Source: Nitrospirota bacterium
GTDB taxonomy: Bacteria > Nitrospirota > Nitrospiria > Nitrospirales > NS-4
Assembly: GCA_005877815.1 (NCBI GenBank)
Contig: VBOG01000025.1
Span: 1-33,286, forward strand
Direction: 5' to 3'
Length of the DNA: 33,286 nt
This document shows positions 17,360 to 25,671 of this stretch, one piece after another. The notes under the pieces were generated by a model. The model did not search any database and was not told the DNA's origin. It worked only from the letters and a program-made list of their open reading frames with translations. The translations under genes were made by a program, and so were the position numbers. Each line of letters starts with the position of its first letter. Position 1 is the stretch's first letter.

Positions 17360-18197
17360 GTAGGCGCCGGCAGACAGGTTTCGCAGTTCTGCTCGCGCTG
17401 TCTCTCGCGGGGTGCGGCTATGAATTTGGCACCACGGTGAAACCCGGCGCTGCGCGGGGGCTGCATTTGGCCGTGCCGGTCTTCCATAACGACACGTTCG
17501 AACCGGTGGTGGATAAGCGCGTCACGGAAATCGTCCGCCGCCAGTTCCTTCAAGCGGACGGCCTGACCCTCGTGAATGATGCCGGAAGCGCTCCCTTCGC
17601 GGTGAAGGGCCGGGTGCTCGGCTACGGCCTGACGGTGCTTTCCTTCCGTCAAGGGTCGGTCAACGAGCTTCGCGTCACAATCTATGTGGGCGTCAAGTAT
17701 GAGGAGACTGCAACCCAGAAGATCCTCTGGCAAGAGAGCTATAGCTCTTCCGGGTGAAACCCGGCGCTGCGCGGGGGCTGCATTTGGCCGTGCCGGTCTT
17801 CCATAACGACACGTTCGAACCGGTGGTGGATAAGCGCGTCACGGAAATCGTCCGCCGCCAGTTCCTTCAAGCGGACGGCCTGACCCTCGTGAATGATGCC
17901 GGAAGCGCTCCCTTCGCGGTGAAGGGCCGGGTGCTCGGCTACGGCCTGACGGTGCTTTCCTTCCGTCAAGGGTCGGTCAACGAGCTTCGCGTCACAATCT
18001 ATGTGGGCGTCAAGTATGAGGAGACTGCGACCCAGAAGATCCTCTGGCAAGAGAGCTATAGCTCTTCCGCGGAGTTTTTTCAGACGTCCGATCTGGCGGT
18101 CAGTCGTTCCCGCCAGGATCGTGCCACTGAAGAGGCGTGCCAGAATATTGCGGAATCTATCGTCTCGCGCGTGCTCGAAACGCCCGTGGGCCGGTAG
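17356..18197 (+). pseudogene. lptE: lptE, LPS-assembly lipoprotein gene interrupted by a tandem duplication
   Basis: The gene starts with ATG overlapping the leuS stop and encodes a lipoprotein signal with lipobox LAGC (LALSLAGCGYEF). The body (PVFHNDTFEPVVDKRVTEIV and on) is that of LptE, the outer-membrane plug that works with LptD to insert LPS. A 317-bp segment is present twice, head to tail. As 317 is not a multiple of three, the first reading frame ends at 17757 after 133 residues. The second copy carries the correct C-terminal half but has no lipoprotein signal (open from a GTG at 17754). With one copy removed, a normal 174-residue LptE is restored. This is either a genuine very recent mutation or an assembly error. 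Confidence -1.
17436..18069. repeat. 317-bp direct tandem repeat within lptE
   Basis: Copy 1 is 17436-17752 and copy 2 is 17753-18069, immediately adjacent. By eye they differ at one base only: A at 17712 versus G at 18029, a synonymous Ala codon change. No notable microhomology is seen at the junction. Confidence -1.
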
Positions 18198-18199
18198 AC

Positions 18200-19261
18200 A
18201 TGGCGAAGCAAGGCATCACGCTCCCGGAACTCAAGCGTGCGCTGTCGTCGGGACCGCCGGCGTTGATCTATCTCGTTGTGGGCGAAGAGCCATTTCTGCG
18301 GGACGCGGCGGTCGCGGAGATCCAGCAGCATGTCTTGGGTCCGGACGTGGCCGGGGTGGCCGCGTTTAACATGGACGTGCTCTATGGAGCCGACACCGAC
18401 GCGCTCGACATCCTGCGCCTCTGTGACACGTTGCCGGCATTTGCTGAACGCCGTTTGCTGATCGTTCGCGACGCGGGTGCCCTCAAGGCCCGGGAGACGG
18501 AACGGCTCCTTCCTTATTTGAACACCCCTGTGGAGACGACTTGTTTTGTGATGACAAGCGAGAAAGTGGATGGCCGCATCAAGTTCTTCCAGACACTCAA
18601 ATCCGTCGGCGTCACGGTGGATTGTTCCCCCTTGGATCCTCGATCAATGGGGGGCTGGATTCGTGAACAAGCGACTATCCTGGCGTTGAACGCGGATGAC
18701 GGGGCGATCGAGGCTCTTCAACACGCCAGCGGAGGGGCGTTGGGAGTGGTACGGCGGGAACTGGAGAAACTCGCGGCCTATGTCATGCCGAAAACAGATG
18801 TCACGGTTGCCGATGTCGAAGCGGTCAGAGGCGCAGACACGGGCGGCACAGTCTGGGATTTGCTCGACGCGTTGGCGCGGAAGGACCGAGCTGCTGCATT
18901 GAGGGCGCTGGGGAAAGTTCTGGAGGCCGGCGATCCGCCCTTGCGGCTTCTTGGTCTGCTCTCGTCGTCATGGCGCCAGGTCTGGAAGGTGCGCGAGCAG
19001 CTCGGACGCCGGGTGCCAGAGGCGGGGCTGGCGCGCGCCGTCGGCGTGCCGCCGTTTCGCGTGCCGGGGTTGGTGCGTCAGGCGCGAGCGTTTTCCGAAG
19101 GAGACATGGGCCGATCTTTTGAAGCGTTCCGCGAAGCGGATTCGCAATTGAAGAGCGGGGGCCGCGGGCATGAGCGGCGGGCGATGGAACGGCTGGTCCT
19201 CGCGTTATGCGGGAGCGCGGAGAAGCCTACGCCGTCGCGGTCTTTCGCGCCTGTGCGGTGA
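18200..19261 (+). CDS. holA: DNA polymerase III delta subunit
   Basis: The 353-residue clamp-loader subunit opens the beta clamp. The N-terminal segment (ALIYLVVGEEPFLRDAAV), the internal VDGRIKFFQTL-like region (typical KxxKxxK-L segment) and GGTVWDLLDAL match the HolA pattern, and the length is usual. The start at 18200 lies two bases after the lptE stop, so leuS-lptE-holA form one transcript. The 3' end overlaps the 3' end of rpsT on the other strand by 35 bases. Confidence -1.
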   Translation: MAKQGITLPELKRALSSGPPALIYLVVGEEPFLRDAAVAEIQQHVLGPDVAGVAAFNMDVLYGADTDALDILRLCDTLPAFAERRLLIVRDAGALKARETERLLPYLNTPVETTCFVMTSEKVDGRIKFFQTLKSVGVTVDCSPLDPRSMGGWIREQATILALNADDGAIEALQHASGGALGVVRRELEKLAAYVMPKTDVTVADVEAVRGADTGGTVWDLLDALARKDRAAALRALGKVLEAGDPPLRLLGLLSSSWRQVWKVREQLGRRVPEAGLARAVGVPPFRVPGLVRQARAFSEGDMGRSFEAFREADSQLKSGGRGHERRAMERLVLALCGSAEKPTPSRSFAPVR

Positions 19262-19499
19262 GGCGCGCGATCTTCCGGGAGGCGGTATTCCGATGAATAA
19301 TGCCTTTGGAGGCGGCTTTCGCAAGGCTTCGGGTGGCTTCGAGAAGAGCGGCTTTGACTTCGTCCGTTTTTTTCTCTTCGAGGGCCGCCTGCAGCTTCTT
19401 GATGATGCCTTTGACGCCGGACTCGACGGAGCGGTTCCGGAGGCGCCGCTTCTCCGATTGGCGGGCGGCTTTCAGTACATTTTTATGAACAACCGGCAT
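19227..19499 (-). CDS. rpsT: 30S ribosomal protein S20
   Basis: The 90-residue basic, helical protein begins MPVVHKNVLKAARQSEKRR and contains the conserved SKGIIHRNTASRKIARL segment of S20, which binds 16S rRNA. A longer open frame runs upstream to 19862, but the ATG at 19499 fits the family and has GGGGA about eight bases before it. The gene is single, as is common for rpsT. It converges on holA with overlapping ends. Confidence -1.
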   Translation of the reverse strand: MPVVHKNVLKAARQSEKRRLRNRSVESGVKGIIKKLQAALEEKKTDEVKAALLEATRSLAKAASKGIIHRNTASRKIARLTAQARKTATA

Positions 19500-19568
19500 G
19501 TGACATTTCCCCTGTAAACAAGGGCAAATTGTTAACATAGCCGCAACGTTGAAGTCAAGAAAGCCACG

Positions 19569-20285
19569 GTGATCAAAAATCCTCGTGAACGTCTGATTCT
19601 CGCGCTGGATGTCGCCTCCGCCGATGAGGCCAAGCGCCTGATCGAGCGGGTGGAAGGCGAAGTCGAGTTCGTCAAGATCGGTCTCGAGCTGTTTACTGCG
19701 GCCGGCCCGTCGATCGTGCGTTGGTTCATCCGCCAGCACTTCCGCGTGTTCCTTGACCTGAAGCTTCTGGACATCGGTGAGACGGTGAAGCGGACGACGG
19801 CGGTGGCGGCCGGGCTCGGCGTGACCTTTTTTACCGTGCATGCCCGCAGCAAAATTCTTCATGCGGCGGTGGAGGGTCGCGGCGAGGCCCCTATGAAGAT
19901 ACTTGCGATCACGGTGCTCACGAACCTCGCGGAGGCCGACCTGAGGGAAGCCGGGGTTACCGACTCAATACCCCATGCGGTGCTCCGGAGGGCTCAAATG
20001 GCCGCCGAGTGCAAGGCTGACGGCGTCATCGCCTCGGGCGTGCAGACCAACATCATCCGCAAGGAACTCGGCAGAAAGCTGCTGATCGTGACTCCTGGCA
20101 TCCGGCCCTCCGGGACCCCACATCACGACCAGGTGCATCCGGTGACGCCGGCGATCGCCCTTGCCGGCGGCGCCGATTATCTGGTCGTCGGCCGCCCGAT
20201 CCGCGATGCGGAAGATCCCGCCAAGGCGGCGCACGAAATCCAAGAGGAAATCGCCGCCGTCTGCGCCAACCTTCGCCGCCACTGA
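19569..20285 (+). CDS. pyrF: orotidine 5'-phosphate decarboxylase
   Basis: The 238-residue enzyme catalyses the last step of UMP synthesis. LILALDVAS at the start, FLDLKLLDIGETVKR (catalytic Lys/Asp array, D-x-K-x-x-D), TPGIRP and the C-terminal VVGRPI phosphate-binding segment are all present. The start is GTG at 19569 without a clear Shine-Dalgarno, following a 69-base divergent gap shared with rpsT. Confidence -1.
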   Translation: MIKNPRERLILALDVASADEAKRLIERVEGEVEFVKIGLELFTAAGPSIVRWFIRQHFRVFLDLKLLDIGETVKRTTAVAAGLGVTFFTVHARSKILHAAVEGRGEAPMKILAITVLTNLAEADLREAGVTDSIPHAVLRRAQMAAECKADGVIASGVQTNIIRKELGRKLLIVTPGIRPSGTPHHDQVHPVTPAIALAGGADYLVVGRPIRDAEDPAKAAHEIQEEIAAVCANLRRH

Positions 20286-20293
20286 TCTTGCGG

Positions 20294-20309
20294 CGGCCTG
20301 AGGCCGTTT
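20294..20309 (+). terminator. weak terminator-like hairpin after pyrF
   Basis: CGGCC-TGA-GGCCG followed by TTT lies eight bases after the pyrF stop. The stem is only five pairs with a tight loop, so the call is tentative. Confidence -1.
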
Positions 20310-20344
20310 GATACTATCGATTTCGGCGTTTTTCCTGTCCTGAT

Positions 20345-20422
20345 GGTGGGTGTAGCTCAGTTGGTTAGAGCGCCGGATTGTGGATCCGGAGGTCGGGGGT
20401 TCGAAACCCCTCATCCACCCCA
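20345..20422 (+). tRNA. tRNA-His (anticodon GUG), CCA encoded
   Basis: The full cloverleaf can be folded. The acceptor stem GTGGGTG/CATCCAC has the extra 5' G-1 (20345) opposite C73, the identity element of tRNA-His. D-arm, anticodon arm CCGGA-TTGTGGA-TCCGG (anticodon GTG at 20380-20382) and TTCGAAA T-loop are normal. CCA is at 20420-20422. Confidence -1.
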
Positions 20423-20518
20423 TGACATCTCTTGCACATAAGCCCGACCGTTCTGCCTCTGCTTAGTGTCGTTTTGGTGTGGGATGGCACATTTTACTTT
20501 TTGGAAGGAGACTGAGTC

Positions 20519-21031
20519 ATGAAGGTACGTGTGTGGATCATCGCGGCCATGCTGACGCTACTCGGCACCGGATGGAGCGGCGTTGCGCAAGCCGAGAAGA
20601 CATTGCCGATCGGCGACGGCATGAAAGTGACACTCGAATATACGTTAACTCTGCCCGACAAGTCGGTGGCGGATAGCACAGAGGGAAAACCGCCGTTCTC
20701 CTTCACTTACGGAAACCAGGAAATCATCCCCGGTCTCGAGAAAGCCTTGAGTGGATTGAAGGAAGGGGACAAAAAGCGCGTCGCGGTGAGCGCGGACGAA
20801 GCCTACGGCCCCTATGACGAAAAGAAAAAGGTGACCGTGCCGAAGAAGAATGTGCCGCCGGAGGCCAAAGTCGGCACGCTCCTGCGCTCGCAAGATGGCC
20901 AACAGGCGAAGGTGGTGGAAATGAAAGGCGACTCGGTCGTCGTGGATACCAATCACCCGCTCGCCGGGAAGAACCTCGTCTTCGACGTGAACATCCTGAA
21001 GGTGGAAAAACCAATGAAGGCTCCCAAGTAG
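20519..21031 (+). CDS. periplasmic FKBP-type (SlyD-like) peptidyl-prolyl isomerase
   Basis: The 170-residue protein has a signal peptide (about 1-25, ending AQA-E) and a SlyD-like FKBP domain with inserted flap. VTLEYTLTLPD, FTYGNQEIIPGLEKAL and the C-terminal NHPLAGKNLVFDVNIL are family hallmarks. It should help fold exported proteins. It lacks the His-rich metal tail of classic SlyD. AAGGAG eight bases before the ATG fixes the start. Confidence -1.
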   Translation: MKVRVWIIAAMLTLLGTGWSGVAQAEKTLPIGDGMKVTLEYTLTLPDKSVADSTEGKPPFSFTYGNQEIIPGLEKALSGLKEGDKKRVAVSADEAYGPYDEKKKVTVPKKNVPPEAKVGTLLRSQDGQQAKVVEMKGDSVVVDTNHPLAGKNLVFDVNILKVEKPMKAPK

Positions 21032-21043
21032 CCGGAGTGGACC

Positions 21044-21937
21044 ATGGCACAGCGTGACTTCACGATCGGTTTCGTCGGTGTCGGCCGGATGGGCGCCAAC
21101 ATGGCGCGCAGGCTGAGGGACCATGCCTATCCGGTCGTGGCCGTGTATGACATTGCGCCCCGTGTCGCCGCCACGCTGGCGCAGGAGCTCGGCTGTGAAG
21201 CGGCACACACGCCGGCGCGCGTCGCCGAACTCTCGAACACCGTCATCACCGTGGTCACGGACGACCGCGCGATGCGTCAGATCTACCAGGCCAATCGGAC
21301 CGAAAGTCTGTTGACCCGTGCAGCGGGGCGCCTCTTCATCAATTGCGCCACCATTTCCCCGAAAGTGCACGTCGAGATCGAAGCGAAGGTGGAGAAGCAA
21401 GGCGGCCACAGTCTCGAAGCCTGTATGGCCGGCAGCATCACCCAAGCGCGGGACGGGACGTTATATCTGATGTGCGCAGGCAAACCCGAGATCTTCGAGC
21501 GGGCCAAGCCCCTGCTGGAATCGCTCAGCATGAACCCCCGTTACATCGGCCGCGCAGGAGAGGCGGCGAAGGTGAAGGCGCTCGTCAACATGGTCATGAA
21601 CATCAATACAGCCGCGCTCGCGGAAGGTCTGGGTCTGGGCGAGGCGCTCGGTCTTGATCTGACCATGCTGAGGGAGGTCTTCGTGCAGACCGGGGCCGCT
21701 TCCCGTGTGCTGGAGACGGATGGCGAGGACATGCAGAATCGTGCGCATGACTGCTATTTCTCCGCGTCCCATGCCGCCAAAGATAGCGGGATCGCGCTTG
21801 CGTTGGCGAAGCAAGCCGGCCTGCGTCCCCCCTTGGCCACGGCGACCTTCAAGCAGTACAGCCGGCTTGTCAATCTCGGCAAAGGCGAGTTGGATAAATC
21901 GGCGATCGCCGAGCTGACATTTCCGGGGCGCGCCTGA
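21044..21937 (+). CDS. beta-hydroxyacid-dehydrogenase-family NAD(P) oxidoreductase
   Basis: The 297-residue protein has an N-terminal Rossmann fold (IGFVGVGRMGANMA, residues 8-21, GxGxMG) and a helical C-terminal domain with the catalytic-Lys segment EAAKVKALVNMVMN and the AAKDSGIAL segment. The family includes 3-hydroxyisobutyrate dehydrogenase and glyoxylate/succinic-semialdehyde reductases. The usual DAPVSGG substrate loop is replaced by EACMAGS, so the substrate is probably unusual. It begins 12 bases after the isomerase gene and its stop shares a base with the next ATG (TGATG), giving a three-gene operon. Confidence -1.
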   Translation: MAQRDFTIGFVGVGRMGANMARRLRDHAYPVVAVYDIAPRVAATLAQELGCEAAHTPARVAELSNTVITVVTDDRAMRQIYQANRTESLLTRAAGRLFINCATISPKVHVEIEAKVEKQGGHSLEACMAGSITQARDGTLYLMCAGKPEIFERAKPLLESLSMNPRYIGRAGEAAKVKALVNMVMNINTAALAEGLGLGEALGLDLTMLREVFVQTGAASRVLETDGEDMQNRAHDCYFSASHAAKDSGIALALAKQAGLRPPLATATFKQYSRLVNLGKGELDKSAIAELTFPGRA

Positions 21938-22176
21938 TGCTCAAAACCTTATGCGCAGCGACCATGCTTGTGGCCGGTCTTACCGCCGTGAGCTGTACAG
22001 GAGACAATGCGCGGGAACTGTTTGAAACGGCGCAATTCGAGGAACGCCAGAATAACGCCGATCATACTAAGCAGCTCTATCGTGAGATCGCCGAGAGATA
22101 CCCGCAAAGCCCATACGCAGGACGAGCCTCCGATAGGTTGCGCGAACTGGACCGGCCGAAGCCCGCTGCGCCGTAG
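21937..22176 (+). CDS. small lipoprotein with a TPR-like segment
   Basis: The 79-residue product has an N-terminal hydrophobic signal and a probable lipobox ending at Cys20 (LTAVSC). After that comes one TPR-like helical pair: LFETAQFEERQNN, then LYREIAERYPQSPYAGRA, reminiscent of one repeat of BamD/YbgF proteins. It is coupled to the upstream dehydrogenase by TGATG. It is too short to be a full BamD; the function is unknown. Confidence -1.
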   Translation: MLKTLCAATMLVAGLTAVSCTGDNARELFETAQFEERQNNADHTKQLYREIAERYPQSPYAGRASDRLRELDRPKPAAP

Positions 22177-22253
22177 CGATTCGGTATCGCAGGGCTGGAC
22201 TTCATGCCGAAGCATGGTTAACTGTTTGTTAGAGCCGTGGGCGGGCATTCGAC

Positions 22254-22682
22254 ATGATCAGGCACAGCAGGAAAAGAGTCAGGACAGCAGGCCTGAGCCT
22301 CGCGCTCCTGGCCGCGATGTTCATCGCAACATCGGCCGACGCGTTTTTCAGGAACGGCCACCTGATCCAAATCGAGCAGCTCAGTTTTCAGCCTGATACC
22401 GCGAAGGTTCCGGGGGACAGTTTCGCCGTGCTGGTGATCCAGAACCGCGAAGAAGGTCCGATCGAGCATGAGGTGAGGTCCCAGGATCTGTTTGAAGCGG
22501 GAACGTTGATCTCCGTCCAGGGCACGGGGAAGGTGGAGTATGACGGGAAGCGGGTTGCGCGCGTGATGCTTTCCCCCGGGGAGGAAGTCGTGATCTGGTA
22601 CTACGCCGTCAAAGGCAGGACGTACAGCTACCAGTGTAATCTCAATGGGCATTCGATGCAGGGAAGCGTTCAAGCCATTTGA
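22254..22682 (+). CDS. periplasmic cupredoxin-like protein
   Basis: The 142-residue protein has a signal peptide (about 1-30, ending ADA-F). The cupredoxin domain has a complete type 1 copper ligand set: His72, Cys128, His133 and Met135, with the same C-x4-H-x-M spacing as the cupredoxin at 9220-9636. A role in electron transfer or copper handling in the periplasm is likely. It follows the small lipoprotein after 77 bases; no strong Shine-Dalgarno is seen. Confidence -1.
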   Translation: MIRHSRKRVRTAGLSLALLAAMFIATSADAFFRNGHLIQIEQLSFQPDTAKVPGDSFAVLVIQNREEGPIEHEVRSQDLFEAGTLISVQGTGKVEYDGKRVARVMLSPGEEVVIWYYAVKGRTYSYQCNLNGHSMQGSVQAI

Positions 22683-22732
22683 CCTCCGGTGCCCGAGCTT
22701 TTCCTATCTGTGGCGTTGCATAGGAGCAGAGA

Positions 22733-23074
22733 ATGCCCACCATCAAAAGCGGGGCGTTTGTTCAGCAGTGCTTCTCATCGCATCCTCTTTCGTTGAACCT
22801 CAAAACGGTGACGCCGCCCGATAGAGTCGTGATGGCATGCGCCAATTGCGACATGCGGCATCGCCTGACATGGCGGTCGGTGATCACGCCTTCCGGCGAG
22901 GGCACGAGAGAAGGCGCCGACGATTTTGGGAAGTGCGTGATCGCTCATCCGGCGGAGGTCCGGATCAGCATGGTCGACGTGATGAACGACGCCGTGAAGG
23001 TGAGATGCGGGGAATGCCGGCGCACGTATACCTTCGATGTCTCGGCCTTCGAAACCTATCGGAAAAAAGGATAG
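22733..23074 (+). CDS. CxxC-pair (zinc-ribbon-like) protein of unknown function
   Basis: The 113-residue soluble protein has two Cys pairs, CANC (about 36-39) and CGEC (about 96-99), which could bind one zinc ion as a split ribbon. AGGAG seven bases before the ATG supports the start. No named family is recognised. It stands just before the RNA methyltransferase gene on the same strand, so a nucleic-acid-related role is possible but not shown. Confidence -1.
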   Translation: MPTIKSGAFVQQCFSSHPLSLNLKTVTPPDRVVMACANCDMRHRLTWRSVITPSGEGTREGADDFGKCVIAHPAEVRISMVDVMNDAVKVRCGECRRTYTFDVSAFETYRKKG

Positions 23075-23095
23075 CGCTACGCGACTGACCTCGTC

Positions 23096-24271
23096 GTGAC
23101 AGAGACTCCAGATTTTAGGTTTTTTGCTCCCTGTCCACGCGGGCTGGAGCCACTGCTCACGTCCGAGCTGGAAAGCCTGGGCGCGCGCGAGATCGTTCCC
23201 ACCCAAGGGGGAGTGGCGTTTACCGGCGATTTGGCACTCTGCTACAGCGCCAATCTAGAAAGCCGGATCGCCAGCCGCGTGCTGTTGAGAATCTTTCACG
23301 GCCCATATCGGTCCGAACACGATATTTACCAGTCCGCCTACCGCCTTCCCTGGCGCGATTGGTTCTCGGCCCGCCACACGATCAAGATCAAGGTCAGCGC
23401 CCAGCACTGTCCGCTCAAAAGCCTGGATTTCGTCACACTCCGGATCAAGGACGCCGTCTGCGACAAATTCGTTGCCGTCGGCCGCACTCGTCCGAGCATT
23501 GACACCCACCGGCCGGATATCAGGATTGATGCGTTTCTCGATGCGGAACATGTCAGCCTGTACATTGACACCTCCGGGGAGCCGCTGTTCAAGCGTGGCT
23601 TGCGAAAGTCCAGCGCCGACGCGCCGTTGCGGGAAAATCTGGCTGCCGGCATCCTGAAGCTCTCAGGCTGGACTCCCGGTCAGGTGCTGCTGGACCCCAT
23701 GTGCGGCAGCGGAACGATCCTGCTGGAAGCGGCGCAGATCTCGCGGAACATTGCCCCCGGATCGGGCAGGCAGTTCGCGTTTGAAAAACTACTCAACTTT
23801 GACGCGAAGATGTGGGACGCTTTATGCACTCAGCGGCGATCCCGACAATCTCCGCACGCGCCGTTGGCGATTTACGGATGCGATCGGGATGAAATCGCCG
23901 TCAAGGCGGCGCGAGCGAATCTTGAGGCATCGGGCCTTGGAAATGCCGTTGCATTGAAGCAGGCTGATGTGTTGGAGACAAAGGCTCCGGCCGATGAAGG
24001 CGTGCTTATCGCCAACCCGCCGTACGGAGTGAGGATCGGAGAAGAGTCGGAGCTGGCTCTTTTTTACCCGCGCCTCGGCGACGCGCTGAAGAAGAACTTC
24101 GCCAGCTGGCGCGCCTACTTTCTGACCGCGGACATGCGTCTGCCGAAGCTGATTCGATTATCGGTTTCCCGACGCGCGCCTCTTTTCAACGGCCCCTTGG
24201 AGTGCCGCCTCTTTGAATTCAAGATCGTGGAGGGCGCGAACAGAAGGAACAAAAGCAACACGCAGGAATGA
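23096..24271 (+). CDS. THUMP-domain class I SAM-dependent RNA methyltransferase (RlmL-like)
   Basis: The 391-residue protein has a ferredoxin-like/THUMP N-terminal part (about 8-160) and a Rossmann methyltransferase domain. The latter carries LLDPMCGSGTILLEAA (198-213, SAM binding) and IANPPYG (305-311, the NPPY motif of N-methylating enzymes). It corresponds to the RlmL half of E. coli RlmKL, which makes m2G2445 in 23S rRNA; the RlmK half is absent, as in many bacteria. The start is GTG, 21 bases after the previous gene. Confidence -1.
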   Translation: MTETPDFRFFAPCPRGLEPLLTSELESLGAREIVPTQGGVAFTGDLALCYSANLESRIASRVLLRIFHGPYRSEHDIYQSAYRLPWRDWFSARHTIKIKVSAQHCPLKSLDFVTLRIKDAVCDKFVAVGRTRPSIDTHRPDIRIDAFLDAEHVSLYIDTSGEPLFKRGLRKSSADAPLRENLAAGILKLSGWTPGQVLLDPMCGSGTILLEAAQISRNIAPGSGRQFAFEKLLNFDAKMWDALCTQRRSRQSPHAPLAIYGCDRDEIAVKAARANLEASGLGNAVALKQADVLETKAPADEGVLIANPPYGVRIGEESELALFYPRLGDALKKNFASWRAYFLTADMRLPKLIRLSVSRRAPLFNGPLECRLFEFKIVEGANRRNKSNTQE

Positions 24272-24365
24272 CATCACTATCAGCAGACCTAAAAAATCTC
24301 TTTACAACTCAGTGGCTTTCATCTACTATGCATGCCAACATGCGCCTACACGATAAAAGGCGTCA

Positions 24366-25592
24366 GTGACGACTCTAACGCAATCGGTCGTTGAAAACGC
24401 CCCCTACTCTCCCGCCGGACAAATGTTCCTCCGCGATTCGGACCTCCGTGGTTTCGCGCTCCGTATTACCAAGGGCACCAAGACCTTCGTCTATGAAAAA
24501 CGCGTCCATGGTCGCATGCGGCGCACGACCCTGGGTCGTCTGGGCGTGATCTCGCTGGAGGAAGCGCGATCCCAGGCTTCGAAGATGGCGGGCGACATCG
24601 CGAAGGGCGTCATTCCCAGCCGTCTCCGAAAGAGGGCGACCTTCGGAGAACTGGCGGACCGTTATTTAGAACTCCATGCGCCGCGAAAACGATCCGCGAG
24701 AAACGACCGCGCCGTCCTCAGGAATCATCTCGCAGGTTGGCGGCCTCGGGTACTTTCAGAGATCAAGGCCGATCAGGTTCAGCGACTTCACGAAGAACTC
24801 GGCCGAAAGACTCCCTATCAAGCGAATCGTCTGGTAGCCCTCCTGCGCAAGATGTACAACTTGGCCGAGGAGTGGGGTCTCTTCACCGGCGAGAACCCGG
24901 CGGCGCGGATCATTTTTCATAGGGAGGAGAAGCGGCGTCGTTTTTTGCAACCGGATGAACTTCCGCGCCTCTTCGAGGCGTTGAAGGAGGAACCGAATGA
25001 GCACGCCCGGGCCGCCTTCGTCACGGCCCTCTTTACCGGTGCCCGAAGAGACGAAATCCTCTCAATGAAATGGGAGGATGTGAGCGACCTGACGAAAGAG
25101 CGGGCGGTCTGGCGCATCAGGCAACCCGGCAGTGCTCCTTTGCATCTGCTTCCGCTTCCGGCACCCCTGGCTGCCGTGCTGTGTCAGCTCCGCAAAACAG
25201 ACGATAATCCCTATGTCTTTGCGGGGCGGAACGAGCATGGACATCTCGTCAATGTAAAGCGTGCCTGGCGGCGGATCCGGACAAAGGCGGGAATCGAGGA
25301 CGTGCGGATCAATGACCTCAGGCGGACGTTCGGCGCCTGGCTTGCGGCGAGCGGGGAAAGCCTTCCGCTGATCGGCCAGGCACTGAATCTTTCGACGCCG
25401 CTGAGCCCTGCCCGATTCGCCGACCTTCATTTGGATCCTATCCGGGAAGCGCTGGAGCGGAACGTCAAACGGATGCTGCTCGGCAAGGGAAAAATTGGGC
25501 CTGCGTTCTCGAAAGGCGCAGTGCCGACCACCACAGTCCAAAATCCACTTATGGCTCTTACCTCTCCTGAACAGAAAGAAAAGACGCCATAG
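24366..25592 (+). CDS. tyrosine-recombinase-family integrase lacking catalytic residues
   Basis: The 408-residue protein has the layout of phage/island integrases: an Arm DNA-binding domain (about 10-85), a core-binding SAM-like domain (about 92-180) and a catalytic fold (about 190-360). Arg227 (TGARRDEI) and Arg319 (NDLRRTF) of the catalytic set are kept. The box II His is Asn316, the expected third-box His aligns with Leu342, the beta-hairpin Lys is not evident, and the nucleophilic Tyr position is Phe351 (ARFADL). It is therefore probably unable to cut DNA, though the frame is intact over its whole length. The start is GTG with AAAAGG upstream. No excisionase, att repeats or cargo genes are seen beside it. 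Confidence -1.
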   Translation: MTTLTQSVVENAPYSPAGQMFLRDSDLRGFALRITKGTKTFVYEKRVHGRMRRTTLGRLGVISLEEARSQASKMAGDIAKGVIPSRLRKRATFGELADRYLELHAPRKRSARNDRAVLRNHLAGWRPRVLSEIKADQVQRLHEELGRKTPYQANRLVALLRKMYNLAEEWGLFTGENPAARIIFHREEKRRRFLQPDELPRLFEALKEEPNEHARAAFVTALFTGARRDEILSMKWEDVSDLTKERAVWRIRQPGSAPLHLLPLPAPLAAVLCQLRKTDDNPYVFAGRNEHGHLVNVKRAWRRIRTKAGIEDVRINDLRRTFGAWLAASGESLPLIGQALNLSTPLSPARFADLHLDPIREALERNVKRMLLGKGKIGPAFSKGAVPTTTVQNPLMALTSPEQKEKTP

Positions 25593-25671
25593 CATTGCCT
25601 GTTCATATTGGCCCGCTGATTATTTGGTCAGATACTGTATCAATGCTGTGAGTACTGCATCTTCATTTCAT

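Noticed and set aside
17754..18197. The second half of lptE as an independent gene
   Set aside because: Its GTG is only the repeat junction; it lacks the lipoprotein signal and is explained by the tandem duplication.
20345..25592. tRNA-His as attachment site of an island carrying the integrase
   Set aside because: No direct repeat of the tRNA 3' end is seen downstream, the genes between them look like ordinary core genes, and the integrase appears inactive.
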